Below are positions 14,161 to 22,732 of a stretch of DNA of 37,812 bases, one piece after another. This stretch comes from Pseudoflavonifractor sp. GTDB taxonomy: Bacteria; Bacteroidota; Bacteroidia; Bacteroidales; Muribaculaceae. A program made the position numbers and the translations under genes. How positions within the stretch are numbered: position 1 is the first letter of the stretch; the number at the start of each line of letters is the position of its first letter. The stretch is taken from positions 1 to 37,812 of the forward strand of contig JAMPAQ010000006.1 in assembly GCA_023667145.1 (NCBI GenBank). Direction: 5' to 3'. The notes under the pieces were generated by a model. That model made no database searches. It saw only the letters and a program-made list of their open reading frames with translations, and was not told the DNA's origin.

Positions 14161-16137
14161 ATGATTATGAAAAGATTCCTGTTATATATATCAGTCTTTA
14201 TGGTGGCGGTCGCTGTCACGTCGTGTGGCGGAGTCAAGATGGCAACCGCCGACGAGCAGATGGCGCGTGGAGAGTATTTTGACGCGTCCAAGACCTACCG
14301 CAAGCTCTACAACAAGATGACCAAGAAGGAGGAGCGGCCACTGCGTGGCGAGGTGGCGTTCAAGATGGCCGAGTGTTACAGCAAGCTCAACATGAGTGCT
14401 CGGGCATCGGCGGCCTATCAGAATGCCATACGCTACGGCTATCCCGATTCCATCGCCCAGCTCCACCTTGCCCAGGCGCTTCATGCCGAGGGAAAATATG
14501 CCCCCGCCATAAAGGCGTATGAGGAGTACCTGATGCGTGCTCCCCAAAGCGAGATTGCCCGTGCGGGGTTGTCGGGAGCGAGGGAGGCACAGAGGCTGCG
14601 GCAGTCTCCGACCCGTTATGTGGTGCGTGAGGCCAAACTGTTCAACTCCCGTCGAGCTGACTTTGCCCCGATGTTTGCCGGGGCAGACCATGATGTGCTC
14701 TACTTCACCACGACCAACGAGAAAGTTACCGGGACAAAGCGCAGTGAGATTACCGGCATGAAAAAGAGCGATATATGGATGGCGCGGAAAAACGAGCGAG
14801 GGGAGTGGCAGCGCCCCGAACCCGTGGAGGGTGAACTCAACAGTGAGCTTGACGAGGGCATAGTGTCATTCTCGCCCGACGGTTCGACGATGTATCTGTC
14901 AAAGGCACGCCGCGAGCCCAACGCCAATACAGGAGTGGAGATATATACCTCACAGCGCTCCGATGCCAAGTGGAGTGCCCCGGTCAAGTTTGAGATAACG
15001 GCCGACACGCTGTCAAGTTACGGCCATCCGGCTGTTTCGCCCGACGGGACGTGGCTCTACTTCACGAGCGACATGCCGGGCGGCTACGGCGGCAAGGATA
15101 TATGGCGCATAAACCTCAAGGAACGTTCGGGGTCGCTTGAGAATCTCGGTGAGTTCATCAATACGCCCGGTGATGACGTGTTCCCCTATATGCGCACCGA
15201 CTCGGTGATGTACTTCTCGTCAGACGGCCATCCCGGCATGGGCGGTCTCGACATATTCCGCGCCCAGCTCACTCCGTCAGGTGGCTGGAGCGTTGTCAAC
15301 ATGGGAGTCCCCGTCAACTCGGCCGCCGATGACTTCGGCATAACGTTTGGTGAGGGTGAGAGCGGCTATCTGAGCTCCAACCGTGGCGACGCACGCGGAT
15401 ATGACCACCTTTTCTCGTTTGTGCTTCCCGACCTGAAGATATATATATCGGGAATGGTGCTTGACAAGGATGAGGAACCTGTCCCCAATGCGGTCATACG
15501 TATTGTGGGCAATGACGGCTCGATACAGAAGGAGTCGGGCAAGGCCGACGGCTCGTTCAGGTTTCCGCTCCAACGTGGCGTGAGCTACGTCATGATGGCC
15601 GGAGCCAAGGGGTATCTCAATGCCAAGCAGGAGTTTACCGCCGACAATGCCGAGGAGGATGCCGAGTATGGGGTTGATTTCATCCTCGCATCAATCAATA
15701 AGCCCGTGGTGATAGAAAATGTGTTCTACGACTTTGACCGCGCCGACTTGCGCCCCGAGACGATGGCGGCGCTCGACGAGATGGCCCAGATGCTCAATGA
15801 CAATCCCAATGTGACCATCGAGATGGCCTCGCATACCGACCGATGGGGGTCTGATGAGTATAATCTGTCATTGTCCCACCGTCGCGCCCAGTCGGTGATT
15901 GATTATCTGATATCAAAGGGCATAAGTGCCGACCGCCTCCAGCCGCAAGGTTACGGTGAGTCACGTCCCAAGACCATCACCAAGCGACTGGCCCGCGAGT
16001 ATCCGCAGTTTAAGGATGGTGACGTGTTGACTGAAGAATATATAGAGAATCTGTCGGAGGAGGATCAAGAGGTCGCAGACCAGATAAACCGCCGTACAGA
16101 ATTCCAGGTGCTGTCGATTGACTATAGGATGTATTAG
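14161..16137 (+). CDS. PorE-like OmpA-family lipoprotein (TPR, PD40 propeller, CRD, OmpA)
   Basis: The 658-residue protein has a signal peptide with lipobox (AVTSC). It then has TPR helices (about 30-150), a beta-propeller of PD40/WD40 repeats (about 175-420; motifs such as FSPDGSTMYLS, VSPDGTWLYFTSD, YFSSDGHPGMGGLDIF), a carboxypeptidase-regulatory-like domain (about 425-505), and an OmpA peptidoglycan-binding domain (IENVFYDFDRADLRPET, SHTDRWGSDEYN, LSHRRAQSV). This order is that of PorE of the type IX secretion machinery, which anchors it to peptidoglycan. Similar proteins also occur in Bacteroidetes without a full T9SS, so the assignment is to the architecture. The start could also be the ATG at 14167. 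Confidence 0.87.
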   Translation: MIMKRFLLYISVFMVAVAVTSCGGVKMATADEQMARGEYFDASKTYRKLYNKMTKKEERPLRGEVAFKMAECYSKLNMSARASAAYQNAIRYGYPDSIAQLHLAQALHAEGKYAPAIKAYEEYLMRAPQSEIARAGLSGAREAQRLRQSPTRYVVREAKLFNSRRADFAPMFAGADHDVLYFTTTNEKVTGTKRSEITGMKKSDIWMARKNERGEWQRPEPVEGELNSELDEGIVSFSPDGSTMYLSKARREPNANTGVEIYTSQRSDAKWSAPVKFEITADTLSSYGHPAVSPDGTWLYFTSDMPGGYGGKDIWRINLKERSGSLENLGEFINTPGDDVFPYMRTDSVMYFSSDGHPGMGGLDIFRAQLTPSGGWSVVNMGVPVNSAADDFGITFGEGESGYLSSNRGDARGYDHLFSFVLPDLKIYISGMVLDKDEEPVPNAVIRIVGNDGSIQKESGKADGSFRFPLQRGVSYVMMAGAKGYLNAKQEFTADNAEEDAEYGVDFILASINKPVVIENVFYDFDRADLRPETMAALDEMAQMLNDNPNVTIEMASHTDRWGSDEYNLSLSHRRAQSVIDYLISKGISADRLQPQGYGESRPKTITKRLAREYPQFKDGDVLTEEYIENLSEEDQEVADQINRRTEFQVLSIDYRMY

Positions 16138-16160
16138 TAACTGTTGGATTTATTGACAAG

Positions 16161-17153
16161 ATGGAATTCCGCACTGTCATCAAGCCTGAGAGCAGTAACC
16201 TGCGACTTGACCACACCTCAGCAATCATGATGCTTGGCTCGTGCTTCAGCGACAATATCGGCGCGAGGCTTGAACGGGAATTTTTTGATGTCGATATAAA
16301 TCCTGTGGGTACGCTGTATAACCCGGTGAGTATCGCCACGGCGATTGACAATATCATGGCTCGGCGTACGTATGTCCGCGAGGACCTGTTTGAGCATGAT
16401 GGACGGTGGCACAGCCTTGATCATCACAGCCGCTTCTCGGGGACGGATGCCGATGGGGTACTTGACAGGATAAACAGCCGTATATGCACGGCTAATGATA
16501 ATCTGCGCCGAGCACGGGTGCTTATCGTGACGCTTGGAACGTCATGGATATTCAGGTTGCGTTCAACCGGTATGGTTGTAGGTAACTGCCATAAGCTGCC
16601 GGCGGCCATGTTTGTGCGTTCGCGTATGACGGTGGATGACATCGTCGGGCTGTGGTTGCCGCTGCTCGGGCGTATCCGAGATTTCAATCCTCGCCTTGAG
16701 GTACTGTTTACTGTCAGCCCCATACGCCACCTTGCTGACGGGGCGCATGGCAACCAGCTTAGCAAGTCGACATTGCTCCTCGCTGTCGACCGTCTCGTGT
16801 CGGAGGTCAGTGAGGCAAGTTATTTCCCGGCCTATGAGGCGCTGATGGACGACTTGCGCGACTATAGGTTCTATGCTGCCGACATGACCCATCCGTCTGA
16901 TGTGGCGGCTGACTATGTCTACTCGCTGTTCTGCGACACTTACATGTCCGATGCCACAAGGCAGCTCGCCGCGTCATGCCGCAAGGTGTCCTCACGTCTC
17001 GCCCACAGGCCGATGACCGACAACCCGGAGGCGGTGGCACGGTTTACCGACTCCACCCGTCAGATTATCAATTCGCTAATATTAACCCACCCTTGTCTTG
17101 AGAGGGCGATAAACAATTACATGACAAAATGCTCTACTCTATCTCACGCATAG
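16161..17153 (+). CDS. GSCFA domain protein
   Basis: The 330-residue protein begins with the family-defining GSCF motif (MMLGSCFSDNIG, near residue 27), followed by NPVGTLYNPVSIA, LIVTLGTSWIF and FTVSPIRHLADG. GSCFA domains are SGNH/GDSL-hydrolase-like with Ser in GSCFS and a late MTHPSDVAADYV segment as the Asp/His block. The biological substrate is not known. No signal peptide is visible. Its last 25 bases overlap the start of murF-alr, linking it to peptidoglycan synthesis; that link is a frequent gene order in this group but not functional proof. Confidence 0.9.
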   Translation: MEFRTVIKPESSNLRLDHTSAIMMLGSCFSDNIGARLEREFFDVDINPVGTLYNPVSIATAIDNIMARRTYVREDLFEHDGRWHSLDHHSRFSGTDADGVLDRINSRICTANDNLRRARVLIVTLGTSWIFRLRSTGMVVGNCHKLPAAMFVRSRMTVDDIVGLWLPLLGRIRDFNPRLEVLFTVSPIRHLADGAHGNQLSKSTLLLAVDRLVSEVSEASYFPAYEALMDDLRDYRFYAADMTHPSDVAADYVYSLFCDTYMSDATRQLAASCRKVSSRLAHRPMTDNPEAVARFTDSTRQIINSLILTHPCLERAINNYMTKCSTLSHA

Positions 17154-19600
17154 CCGAAATACTGCAATTGCCGCAGCCACGTAATACCTCGGCGATGGTA
17201 AGCGTTCTGCTGACCGACTCACGCTCGCTGACCTTTCCCGCCGAATCGTTGTTTTTTGCACTGCGCACTCGCAACAACGACGGTCACCGCTATGTCGGCG
17301 ACCTCTACAGCCGTGGTGTCAAAAACTTTGTCGTCGAGCATATCCCCGACGGCATGGATGGGTTGCCCGAGGTCAATTTCCTGGTCGTACCCGACGTGTT
17401 GCGGGCGCTACAGACGATAGCGGCCCGTCACCGCGCCCAGTTTGACATGCCGGTTATAGGTATCACCGGCTCGCGGGGCAAGACCACGGTCAAGGAGTGG
17501 CTTTATCAATTGTTGCAGCCTGACTATGACATCGTGAGGTCGCCACGCAGCTACAACTCTCAGATAGGGGTACCGTTGTCGGTGTGGGAACTCAACGACG
17601 ATACGGAGCTTGGCATATTTGAGGCCGGCATATCAATGCCCGGCGAGATGGCCGCGTTGCAGACAATCATACGCCCCGACCTTGGTATCATCACCAACAT
17701 AGGTGATGAGCACCGCGATGGGTTTGACTCGATAAAGACCAAGTGTGAGGAAAAGGTGCTGTTGTTGCGCGACTGTGACTGCATCATCTACAACGCCGAT
17801 GACTCGCTCATAGCCTCTACGGTGGCCTCTCTGTCAATGCCGGTGCGCGAGATTGCATGGTCGCGCCGTGATTCCTCACGGCCACTTTACATATCGTCGA
17901 TAGATAAAGCCCATACATCGACTACCGTGCGATACACCTATCTGCATGGCGATTATCAGGTGACGATCCCGTTTATCCTCGATGCCGACATAGAGAACGC
18001 CATCCACTGCTTAGCGGCCATGCTCTACCTGCGGCAGACCCCCGACACCATAGCCCGAAGCATGGGGGCGCTCGTAAAGGTCGGCACGCGGCTTAATGTC
18101 ATCGAGGGCGTGAATGACTGTATGCTTGTATATGACTCATATACAAGCGACTTCCACTCGCTTGCCCCCGCTCTCGACTTCATGTCGCGACGCGCCACCT
18201 CTGACCGCTCCATGACTGTGATACTCAGTGACGTGACTCACGAGGATATGACTCCACGACAGCTTTACCGCTCGATTGGCCGGTTGTTGAGGCAACGCGG
18301 CATTGACCGCCTCATAGGCATTGGCCCGGAGATGATGCGCAACAGCCGCTATTTTGACGAGAACTCGATGTTCTACGAATCAACCGACCAATTTCTGGAA
18401 AATCTCTCCCCGAGTGACTTTGACCACGAGCTGATACTCATAAAGGGTGCGGAGCAGTTTAAGTTTGAGCGGTTAAGCGACATATTGGAGGCGCGCCAGC
18501 ACGAGTCGGTGCTTGAGGTCAACCTTGATGCCGTCGTGCATAACTACAATTGCTATCGCTCGGCTATCAAGCCGACGACGGGTATTGTCTGCATGGTCAA
18601 GGCATCGGGCTACGGTGCCGGGTCATACGAGCTGGCCAAGACATTGCAGTCGCAGGGAGCCGCCTATCTCGCTGTGGCCGTGCTCGACGAGGGAGTCGAC
18701 CTGCGCAAGGCGGGAATCACCATGCCCATCATGGTACTCAATCCCAAGGTGGTCAACTACAAGACGTTGTTCTCCTATCGGCTTGAGCCTGAGATATACA
18801 GCTTTGACATCCTCGACGAGATCATGCGTGAGGCTGAGAAGTATGGCATGGAGGATTACCCGGTGCACATCAAGCTAGACACCGGGATGCACCGTCTCGG
18901 TTTTCTTGAGGGGGATATACCAGAACTGGTGGCCAAACTTGCCAACCAGCGATTTGTCACACCACACTCGGTGTTCTCCCATCTCGCGGCTGCCGACTGC
19001 CCGGATATGGACGACTATACCATGGAGCAGTTTGCCATCTTTGACCGTTGCTGTGACAAGTTGCAGGGTGGCTTCAAACATCACATATTGCGCCATATAC
19101 TCAACTCGACAGGCATCACACGCTTCCCCGAGCATCAATGTGACATGGTGAGACTCGGAATATGCCTCTATGGTATACCGACCCTCGATGACGGCTCGCA
19201 GTCGGCACTACGTCCTGTCTCGGCGCTTCATACGGTCATCATATCCATAAAAGAGTGGGAGGCCGGGACAACCATCGGCTACAGTCGCCGTGGATTGCTC
19301 ACGCGCCGGTCGCGCATTGCCACCATCCCGGTCGGGTATGCCGACGGTATCAACCGTCATCTCGGCAATGGTCACGCGTCATTTCTCGTCAACGGTCACC
19401 GTTGTCCGACTGTGGGCAACATCTGTATGGATGTCTGCATGATAGATGTCACCGATGCCGATTGCGCGGTAGGGGATTCGGTGGAGATATTCGGCCCCAA
19501 TATCTCCGTGTGCGAGATTGCCGATACGCTCGATACCATACCTTACGAGGTGTTGACCTCGGTGTCGTCGCGTGTGAAGCGCGTCTATTTCCGCGAGTGA
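17129..19600 (+). CDS. murF-alr: Bifunctional MurF / alanine racemase
   Basis: The 823-residue fusion supplies two steps of peptidoglycan synthesis. The MurF half (about 1-450) adds D-Ala-D-Ala to UDP-MurNAc-tripeptide and has a mononucleotide-binding loop GITGSRGKTTVKEW, FEAGISMPGEM and TNIGDEHRDGF. The racemase half (about 455-823) makes D-alanine and has the PLP lysine Lys 491 in VCMVKASGYGAG, MHRLGF, SHLAAAD, the catalytic Tyr in TTIGYSRRG, and IPVGYADGINRHL. This fusion is common in Bacteroidetes. Lys, Tyr and ATP-loop residues are all present. It is last in the four-gene operon and is convergent with queA with only three bases between them. Confidence 0.95.
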   Translation: MLYSISRIAEILQLPQPRNTSAMVSVLLTDSRSLTFPAESLFFALRTRNNDGHRYVGDLYSRGVKNFVVEHIPDGMDGLPEVNFLVVPDVLRALQTIAARHRAQFDMPVIGITGSRGKTTVKEWLYQLLQPDYDIVRSPRSYNSQIGVPLSVWELNDDTELGIFEAGISMPGEMAALQTIIRPDLGIITNIGDEHRDGFDSIKTKCEEKVLLLRDCDCIIYNADDSLIASTVASLSMPVREIAWSRRDSSRPLYISSIDKAHTSTTVRYTYLHGDYQVTIPFILDADIENAIHCLAAMLYLRQTPDTIARSMGALVKVGTRLNVIEGVNDCMLVYDSYTSDFHSLAPALDFMSRRATSDRSMTVILSDVTHEDMTPRQLYRSIGRLLRQRGIDRLIGIGPEMMRNSRYFDENSMFYESTDQFLENLSPSDFDHELILIKGAEQFKFERLSDILEARQHESVLEVNLDAVVHNYNCYRSAIKPTTGIVCMVKASGYGAGSYELAKTLQSQGAAYLAVAVLDEGVDLRKAGITMPIMVLNPKVVNYKTLFSYRLEPEIYSFDILDEIMREAEKYGMEDYPVHIKLDTGMHRLGFLEGDIPELVAKLANQRFVTPHSVFSHLAAADCPDMDDYTMEQFAIFDRCCDKLQGGFKHHILRHILNSTGITRFPEHQCDMVRLGICLYGIPTLDDGSQSALRPVSALHTVIISIKEWEAGTTIGYSRRGLLTRRSRIATIPVGYADGINRHLGNGHASFLVNGHRCPTVGNICMDVCMIDVTDADCAVGDSVEIFGPNISVCEIADTLDTIPYEVLTSVSSRVKRVYFRE

Positions 19601-19603
19601 CGG

Positions 19604-20833
19604 TTACAGCAGCAGGCTCGCGTCGCCGTAGCTGAGGAAGCGGAATCCGTGAGTGAGCGCAAAGTCGTACATCGCCCGCCAGTTGCCTCCGACAAAGGCC
19701 GACACGAGCAGCAGCAGTGTCGACTGTGGTTGGTGGAAATTGGTGATCATCCCCTTTACGATACGGTAGTCATATCCGGGGGCTATGATGATGCGCGTGG
19801 AACCTATCAGCGACTCGGCCCCGGTGGCCCGCAGGTAGTCTGCCGTGGTTTTCAGCGATTCGGCGACCGACAGGCGGGGATGGGATTCGCTATAGGGATA
19901 CCACTGCGGCACCTCGCCGTCCCATGCTCCCTGATGTATCAGGCATCCGATATGATAGAGGCTTTCGAGAGTGCGTACTGACGTAGTGCCTACGGCGATT
20001 ACGCGGCGTTCGGTTGTGGCAAGTTCGTCAATCAGTCCGAGGGGTATTGATATAAACTCGCTGTGCATCTCATGTTCGCCTATGGAGTCGCTTTTGACAG
20101 GTTGGAATGTCCCTGCTCCGACGTGAAGGGTAAGCTCCCTGCGGGGTATGCCATTGCGGCTTATGGCCTCAAGCACCCCGGGGGTGAAGTGCAGTCCGGC
20201 GGTCGGAGCGGCGACTGATCCGTCGATGTGGGAGTAGACCGTTTGATAGTCGGTCGTGTCGCTTTTCTCCGTAGCCCTGTTGAGGTAGGGGGGAATCGGT
20301 ATCTCTCCTGCCGCCTCTATTATCCGGGCAAATGTCAAAGTGGGATTATTCCAATCAAATCTCACTACCGACGCATTGCCCAGCTTCTCCTCGCGGGTGG
20401 CGGTCAGCGTCACCTCCATGCCATCGACTGTCAAGCGGGTATGGAGCGGCGAGTCTTTCCAGCGCTTGGAGTTTCCGACAAAACATATCCATGAGCAACC
20501 GTCGGTCGATGCGAAGTTCCGGGCATAATCGCGGGGGGATTGTGGTTCAAGACAGAATATCTCTATAAGAGCCCCGGTGTTGTCATCGCCCTTGTGAAAG
20601 CGCAACCGGGCGTTGATGACACGAGTGTTGTTGTAGACGAGCATCGAGTCGTCAGGCAGTAGCCCGGGCAACTCGGCGAATAGGTGTTCCTCAATACGTC
20701 CATCATGCTGCCGCACGAGCAGCTTGCACTCATCGCGTCTCTCAAGAGGATGACGGGCAATGCGCCCATCGGGAAGGTCGTAGGTGAATTGCTCAATCCT
20801 TATGTCGCGTGGATCAGTCAATGTCATGTCCAA
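19604..20833 (-). CDS. queA: S-adenosylmethionine:tRNA ribosyltransferase-isomerase QueA
   Basis: QueA transfers the ribosyl part of SAM to 7-aminomethyl-7-deazaguanine in tRNA to make epoxyqueuosine. Family motifs are FTYDLPDGRIARHPLERRD, LLVYNNTRVINARL-type segment (residues 64-77), GAGTFQPVKSD, HSEFISIP, AVGTTSVRTLE, the FHQPQSTLLLLVSAF stretch and the terminal RFLSYGDASLLL. At 409 residues it is somewhat longer than the E. coli enzyme. The ATG at 20833 is used; the in-frame ATG two codons later is equally possible. A TAATTTTG box lies 28 bases upstream. Confidence 0.92.
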   Translation of the reverse strand: MDMTLTDPRDIRIEQFTYDLPDGRIARHPLERRDECKLLVRQHDGRIEEHLFAELPGLLPDDSMLVYNNTRVINARLRFHKGDDNTGALIEIFCLEPQSPRDYARNFASTDGCSWICFVGNSKRWKDSPLHTRLTVDGMEVTLTATREEKLGNASVVRFDWNNPTLTFARIIEAAGEIPIPPYLNRATEKSDTTDYQTVYSHIDGSVAAPTAGLHFTPGVLEAISRNGIPRRELTLHVGAGTFQPVKSDSIGEHEMHSEFISIPLGLIDELATTERRVIAVGTTSVRTLESLYHIGCLIHQGAWDGEVPQWYPYSESHPRLSVAESLKTTADYLRATGAESLIGSTRIIIAPGYDYRIVKGMITNFHQPQSTLLLLVSAFVGGNWRAMYDFALTHGFRFLSYGDASLLL

Positions 20834-20860
20834 TATGCAATGTCATGTTTTAATTATGCG

Positions 20861-20868
20861 CAAAATTA
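20861..20868 (-). promoter_or_regulatory. -7 box of the queA promoter
   Basis: TAATTTTG on the minus strand is followed by C and lies 28 bases before the queA ATG. No strong -33 element is seen. Confidence 0.5.
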
Positions 20869-20891
20869 GCGAAAATCATCGAAAAAGGTTG

Positions 20892-20899
20892 TATTTTTG
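20892..20899 (+). promoter_or_regulatory. Possible -7 box in the queA/21255 intergenic region
   Basis: TATTTTTG fits TAnnTTTG on the plus strand, but the region is AT-rich and no -33 match is visible. If real, it would drive the leader or small RNA that ends at the hairpin at 21162-21191. Confidence 0.35.
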
Positions 20900-20959
20900 T
20901 GTTGATGACACGGCTATGGCTGAAGAGACGGCTTTCCGTGCCTCGATTTTTTTTAGTAT

Positions 20960-20977
20960 TGACGGACTGGTCCGTCA
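20960..20977. repeat. Perfect 18-bp palindrome
   Basis: TGACGGACTGGTCCGTCA is an exact 8-bp inverted repeat with a 2-base centre. No T run follows on either strand, so it is not a terminator. It could be an operator or an RNA hairpin within the leader. Confidence 0.55.
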
Positions 20978-21161
20978 TAACGGTGTTATTGAAAATCTTA
21001 TCTTCCACATTCAAACTTGGCGGTTTGTAACTTCAATGAAGATGGATTGACCATGACACCTGCATCGGTGCTATATACATCCCGGTCGGGACCGTATATA
21101 CTTCATCGGTGTGGGGTTGTCAATCTCGCTCATTGAAGTAGGTACGCCAAGACCTGAGTGT

Positions 21162-21204
21162 GGTGTGAGGTTGAGATATAGTCCTCACACCGTTTGTCTT
21201 TTTG
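21162..21204 (+). terminator. Terminator-like hairpin upstream of the 21255 gene
   Basis: GGTGTGAGG (21162-21170) pairs perfectly with CCTCACACC (21183-21191) around a 12-base loop and is followed by GTTTGTCTTTTTG. It lies about 50 bases before the next start codon, so it would end a short RNA or attenuate the downstream gene. Confidence 0.6.
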
Positions 21205-21254
21205 AAATCACAGGTGTCTGCCGGGGACTGAGACACCATAAACAGCTATATGTT

Positions 21255-22640
21255 ATGCTAAGGAAAAGAGCAATCGCGGTATCTGTTGCCGCGTTGGCGA
21301 TGCTGGAGGCATTGTCTCAGACCGGCACTCAGTTGCCCTTTGTCAGGTTTCACAATCAGATGGTTCCACGTTTGGGCCGATGCACTATGGATGACGGGCG
21401 TTCGGCTACCATTACGATTGATTATGATGAGTCGACCGGATTACCGGTATCTTCCACGACATCAGGTGAATTGTCGTCTATGTTTGACAATATTGCCGCA
21501 GTAGGTCTACTTCCTGTGAGTGATGGATTGATTGGTTGTGATATAGGATATGACAACAGCAAAGTGAAGATGTATAGAAAAGAGAATGTGATAAGTTGCG
21601 ATTTTGCTTACGCGGACCCCTATGTTCCCGAATGTATTACAGGTGTAGAGAGAACAAGATACAATTATGACGGTGATGGGAGAGATGACACCAAGACTAT
21701 GCTATCCTATTCAAAACGTAATAAGGACGGTCATGTAGTGTCGTGGGAGATGCAGGAGGACGGAGAAACCTATTATCGTATTACGAGCGATAACGATGAT
21801 TTCCCATACACGTCGCTCACTGTTGATGCCGGAGACGAGGGAACGGCAAGGATATACGACATAGTGTGGGATCGTTGTGATAACCCGGATTTGCTCGGAA
21901 CTTACTCGCTTGGGCATATTTTCCCCATTGATGATGATGGTATGCTGACAATCAATTATTTCTGTCTTGGAGCCAACCGTATAAAGTCGGCAAAGGCTGA
22001 GTACCGATATAAGGAGGATAAGACCGAAAATATCAGGACGATGGAGATTGGCCTTGAGGTTACCTATATCCCTGACTCTGATAGCTATGTAGCGAGATTT
22101 ACTGTAGGTGGCGTTGTCGTAAAGGAGTGTGGCTATGAGGTGACAGATGTCGCCACTGGTAGTTACCGCATGTACGCTGATGACAGCGACAATGTTGATA
22201 GCGGTTCTGATGGCCCGTATGGTAATCCGGCCTACAGTTTTGCAGTCAAATTCAACGCTCAGGGAGACGTCATACAGGGACAGAACGAGGGGTCATGCAC
22301 CGATTATGATATATCATATAACAGTGACGGAGCCATATCCAAGGTGGTATGTACTGCGACAGACTATTATGGCGCTAAAAATATCACTACCTACGAATTT
22401 TCTGATTTTGTAAAGACAGCGGGGGTTGATGGCCTTGTCAACATTGTGCCTGTAGTTGTGACTGGCGGGGATGGCACATTGAGCGTATCATCCCAAGAAA
22501 AATCGCTGCTTGAGGTCTATACAATGAGCGGTATTTTGTATAACCGTTATCGTGATGTGAAGAATCTGACTATCCAGATGCCATGCGGGGTATATATTGT
22601 CAAAATGGGCGGTATGGTACGTAAGGTTGCCGTAAGATAG
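21255..22640 (+). CDS. Secreted protein of unknown function with T9SS-type C-terminal tail
   Basis: The 461-residue protein begins with a signal peptide (MLRKRAIAVSVAALAMLEALS). The body is beta-rich, with no enzyme motif I recognise. The segment running from the GTYSLGHIFPI motif and the YRYKEDKTENIRTM motif faintly resembles Bacteroidetes DUF4595-like proteins. The last roughly 75 residues (LLEVYTMSGILYNRY, then CGVYIVKMGGMVRKVAVR) match the pattern of a T9SS type A sorting domain. The start at 21255 is chosen because it begins the signal peptide; the open frame from 21111 would put 48 non-conserved residues before it and run through the hairpin at 21162-21191. A strong terminator follows. 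Confidence 0.75.
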   Translation: MLRKRAIAVSVAALAMLEALSQTGTQLPFVRFHNQMVPRLGRCTMDDGRSATITIDYDESTGLPVSSTTSGELSSMFDNIAAVGLLPVSDGLIGCDIGYDNSKVKMYRKENVISCDFAYADPYVPECITGVERTRYNYDGDGRDDTKTMLSYSKRNKDGHVVSWEMQEDGETYYRITSDNDDFPYTSLTVDAGDEGTARIYDIVWDRCDNPDLLGTYSLGHIFPIDDDGMLTINYFCLGANRIKSAKAEYRYKEDKTENIRTMEIGLEVTYIPDSDSYVARFTVGGVVVKECGYEVTDVATGSYRMYADDSDNVDSGSDGPYGNPAYSFAVKFNAQGDVIQGQNEGSCTDYDISYNSDGAISKVVCTATDYYGAKNITTYEFSDFVKTAGVDGLVNIVPVVVTGGDGTLSVSSQEKSLLEVYTMSGILYNRYRDVKNLTIQMPCGVYIVKMGGMVRKVAVR

Positions 22641-22673
22641 TCGGAGATTGGCTTAATCGCTGATTATAGATAT

Positions 22674-22711
22674 GAAAGAGTCCGCATCACTTAGTCGATG
22701 CGGACTCTTTC
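22674..22711. terminator. Bidirectional terminator between the 21255 gene and the macroglobulin gene
   Basis: A perfect 15-bp stem (GAAAGAGTCCGCATC at 22674-22688 with its complement at 22697-22711) encloses an eight-base loop. The stem ends in CTCTTTC on both strands, so it can stop transcription from both converging genes. Confidence 0.85.
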
Positions 22712-22732
22712 GGTGTATTACAGGGTTGTTGA

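Larger units (their letters stand above)
20834..21254 (+). other. Long intergenic region / leader upstream of the 21255 gene
   Basis: These 421 bases carry no convincing protein gene. They hold the queA promoter, a plus-strand TATTTTTG box at 20892-20899, an eight-T run at 20947-20954, a perfect 8-2-8 palindrome at 20960-20977, and a terminator-like hairpin at 21162-21191 followed by a T-rich tract. A 41-codon frame at 20905-21030 begins six bases after the -7 box, but nothing else supports it. The arrangement fits either a short untranslated RNA of about 300 bases or a long attenuated leader of the downstream gene. Confidence 0.45.

Noticed and set aside
20905..21030. 41-codon frame starting six bases after a TATTTTTG box
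   Set aside because: It has a hydrophobic middle but also crosses a palindrome and an eight-T run; conservation would be needed, so it is not called as a gene.
20784..21050. 88-codon frame spanning the queA start and intergenic region
   Set aside because: It overlaps the queA 5' end and promoter and has no protein-like character; I treat it as chance.
21111..21254. Upstream extension of the 21255 gene
   Set aside because: It would hide the signal peptide inside the protein and cross a terminator-like hairpin.
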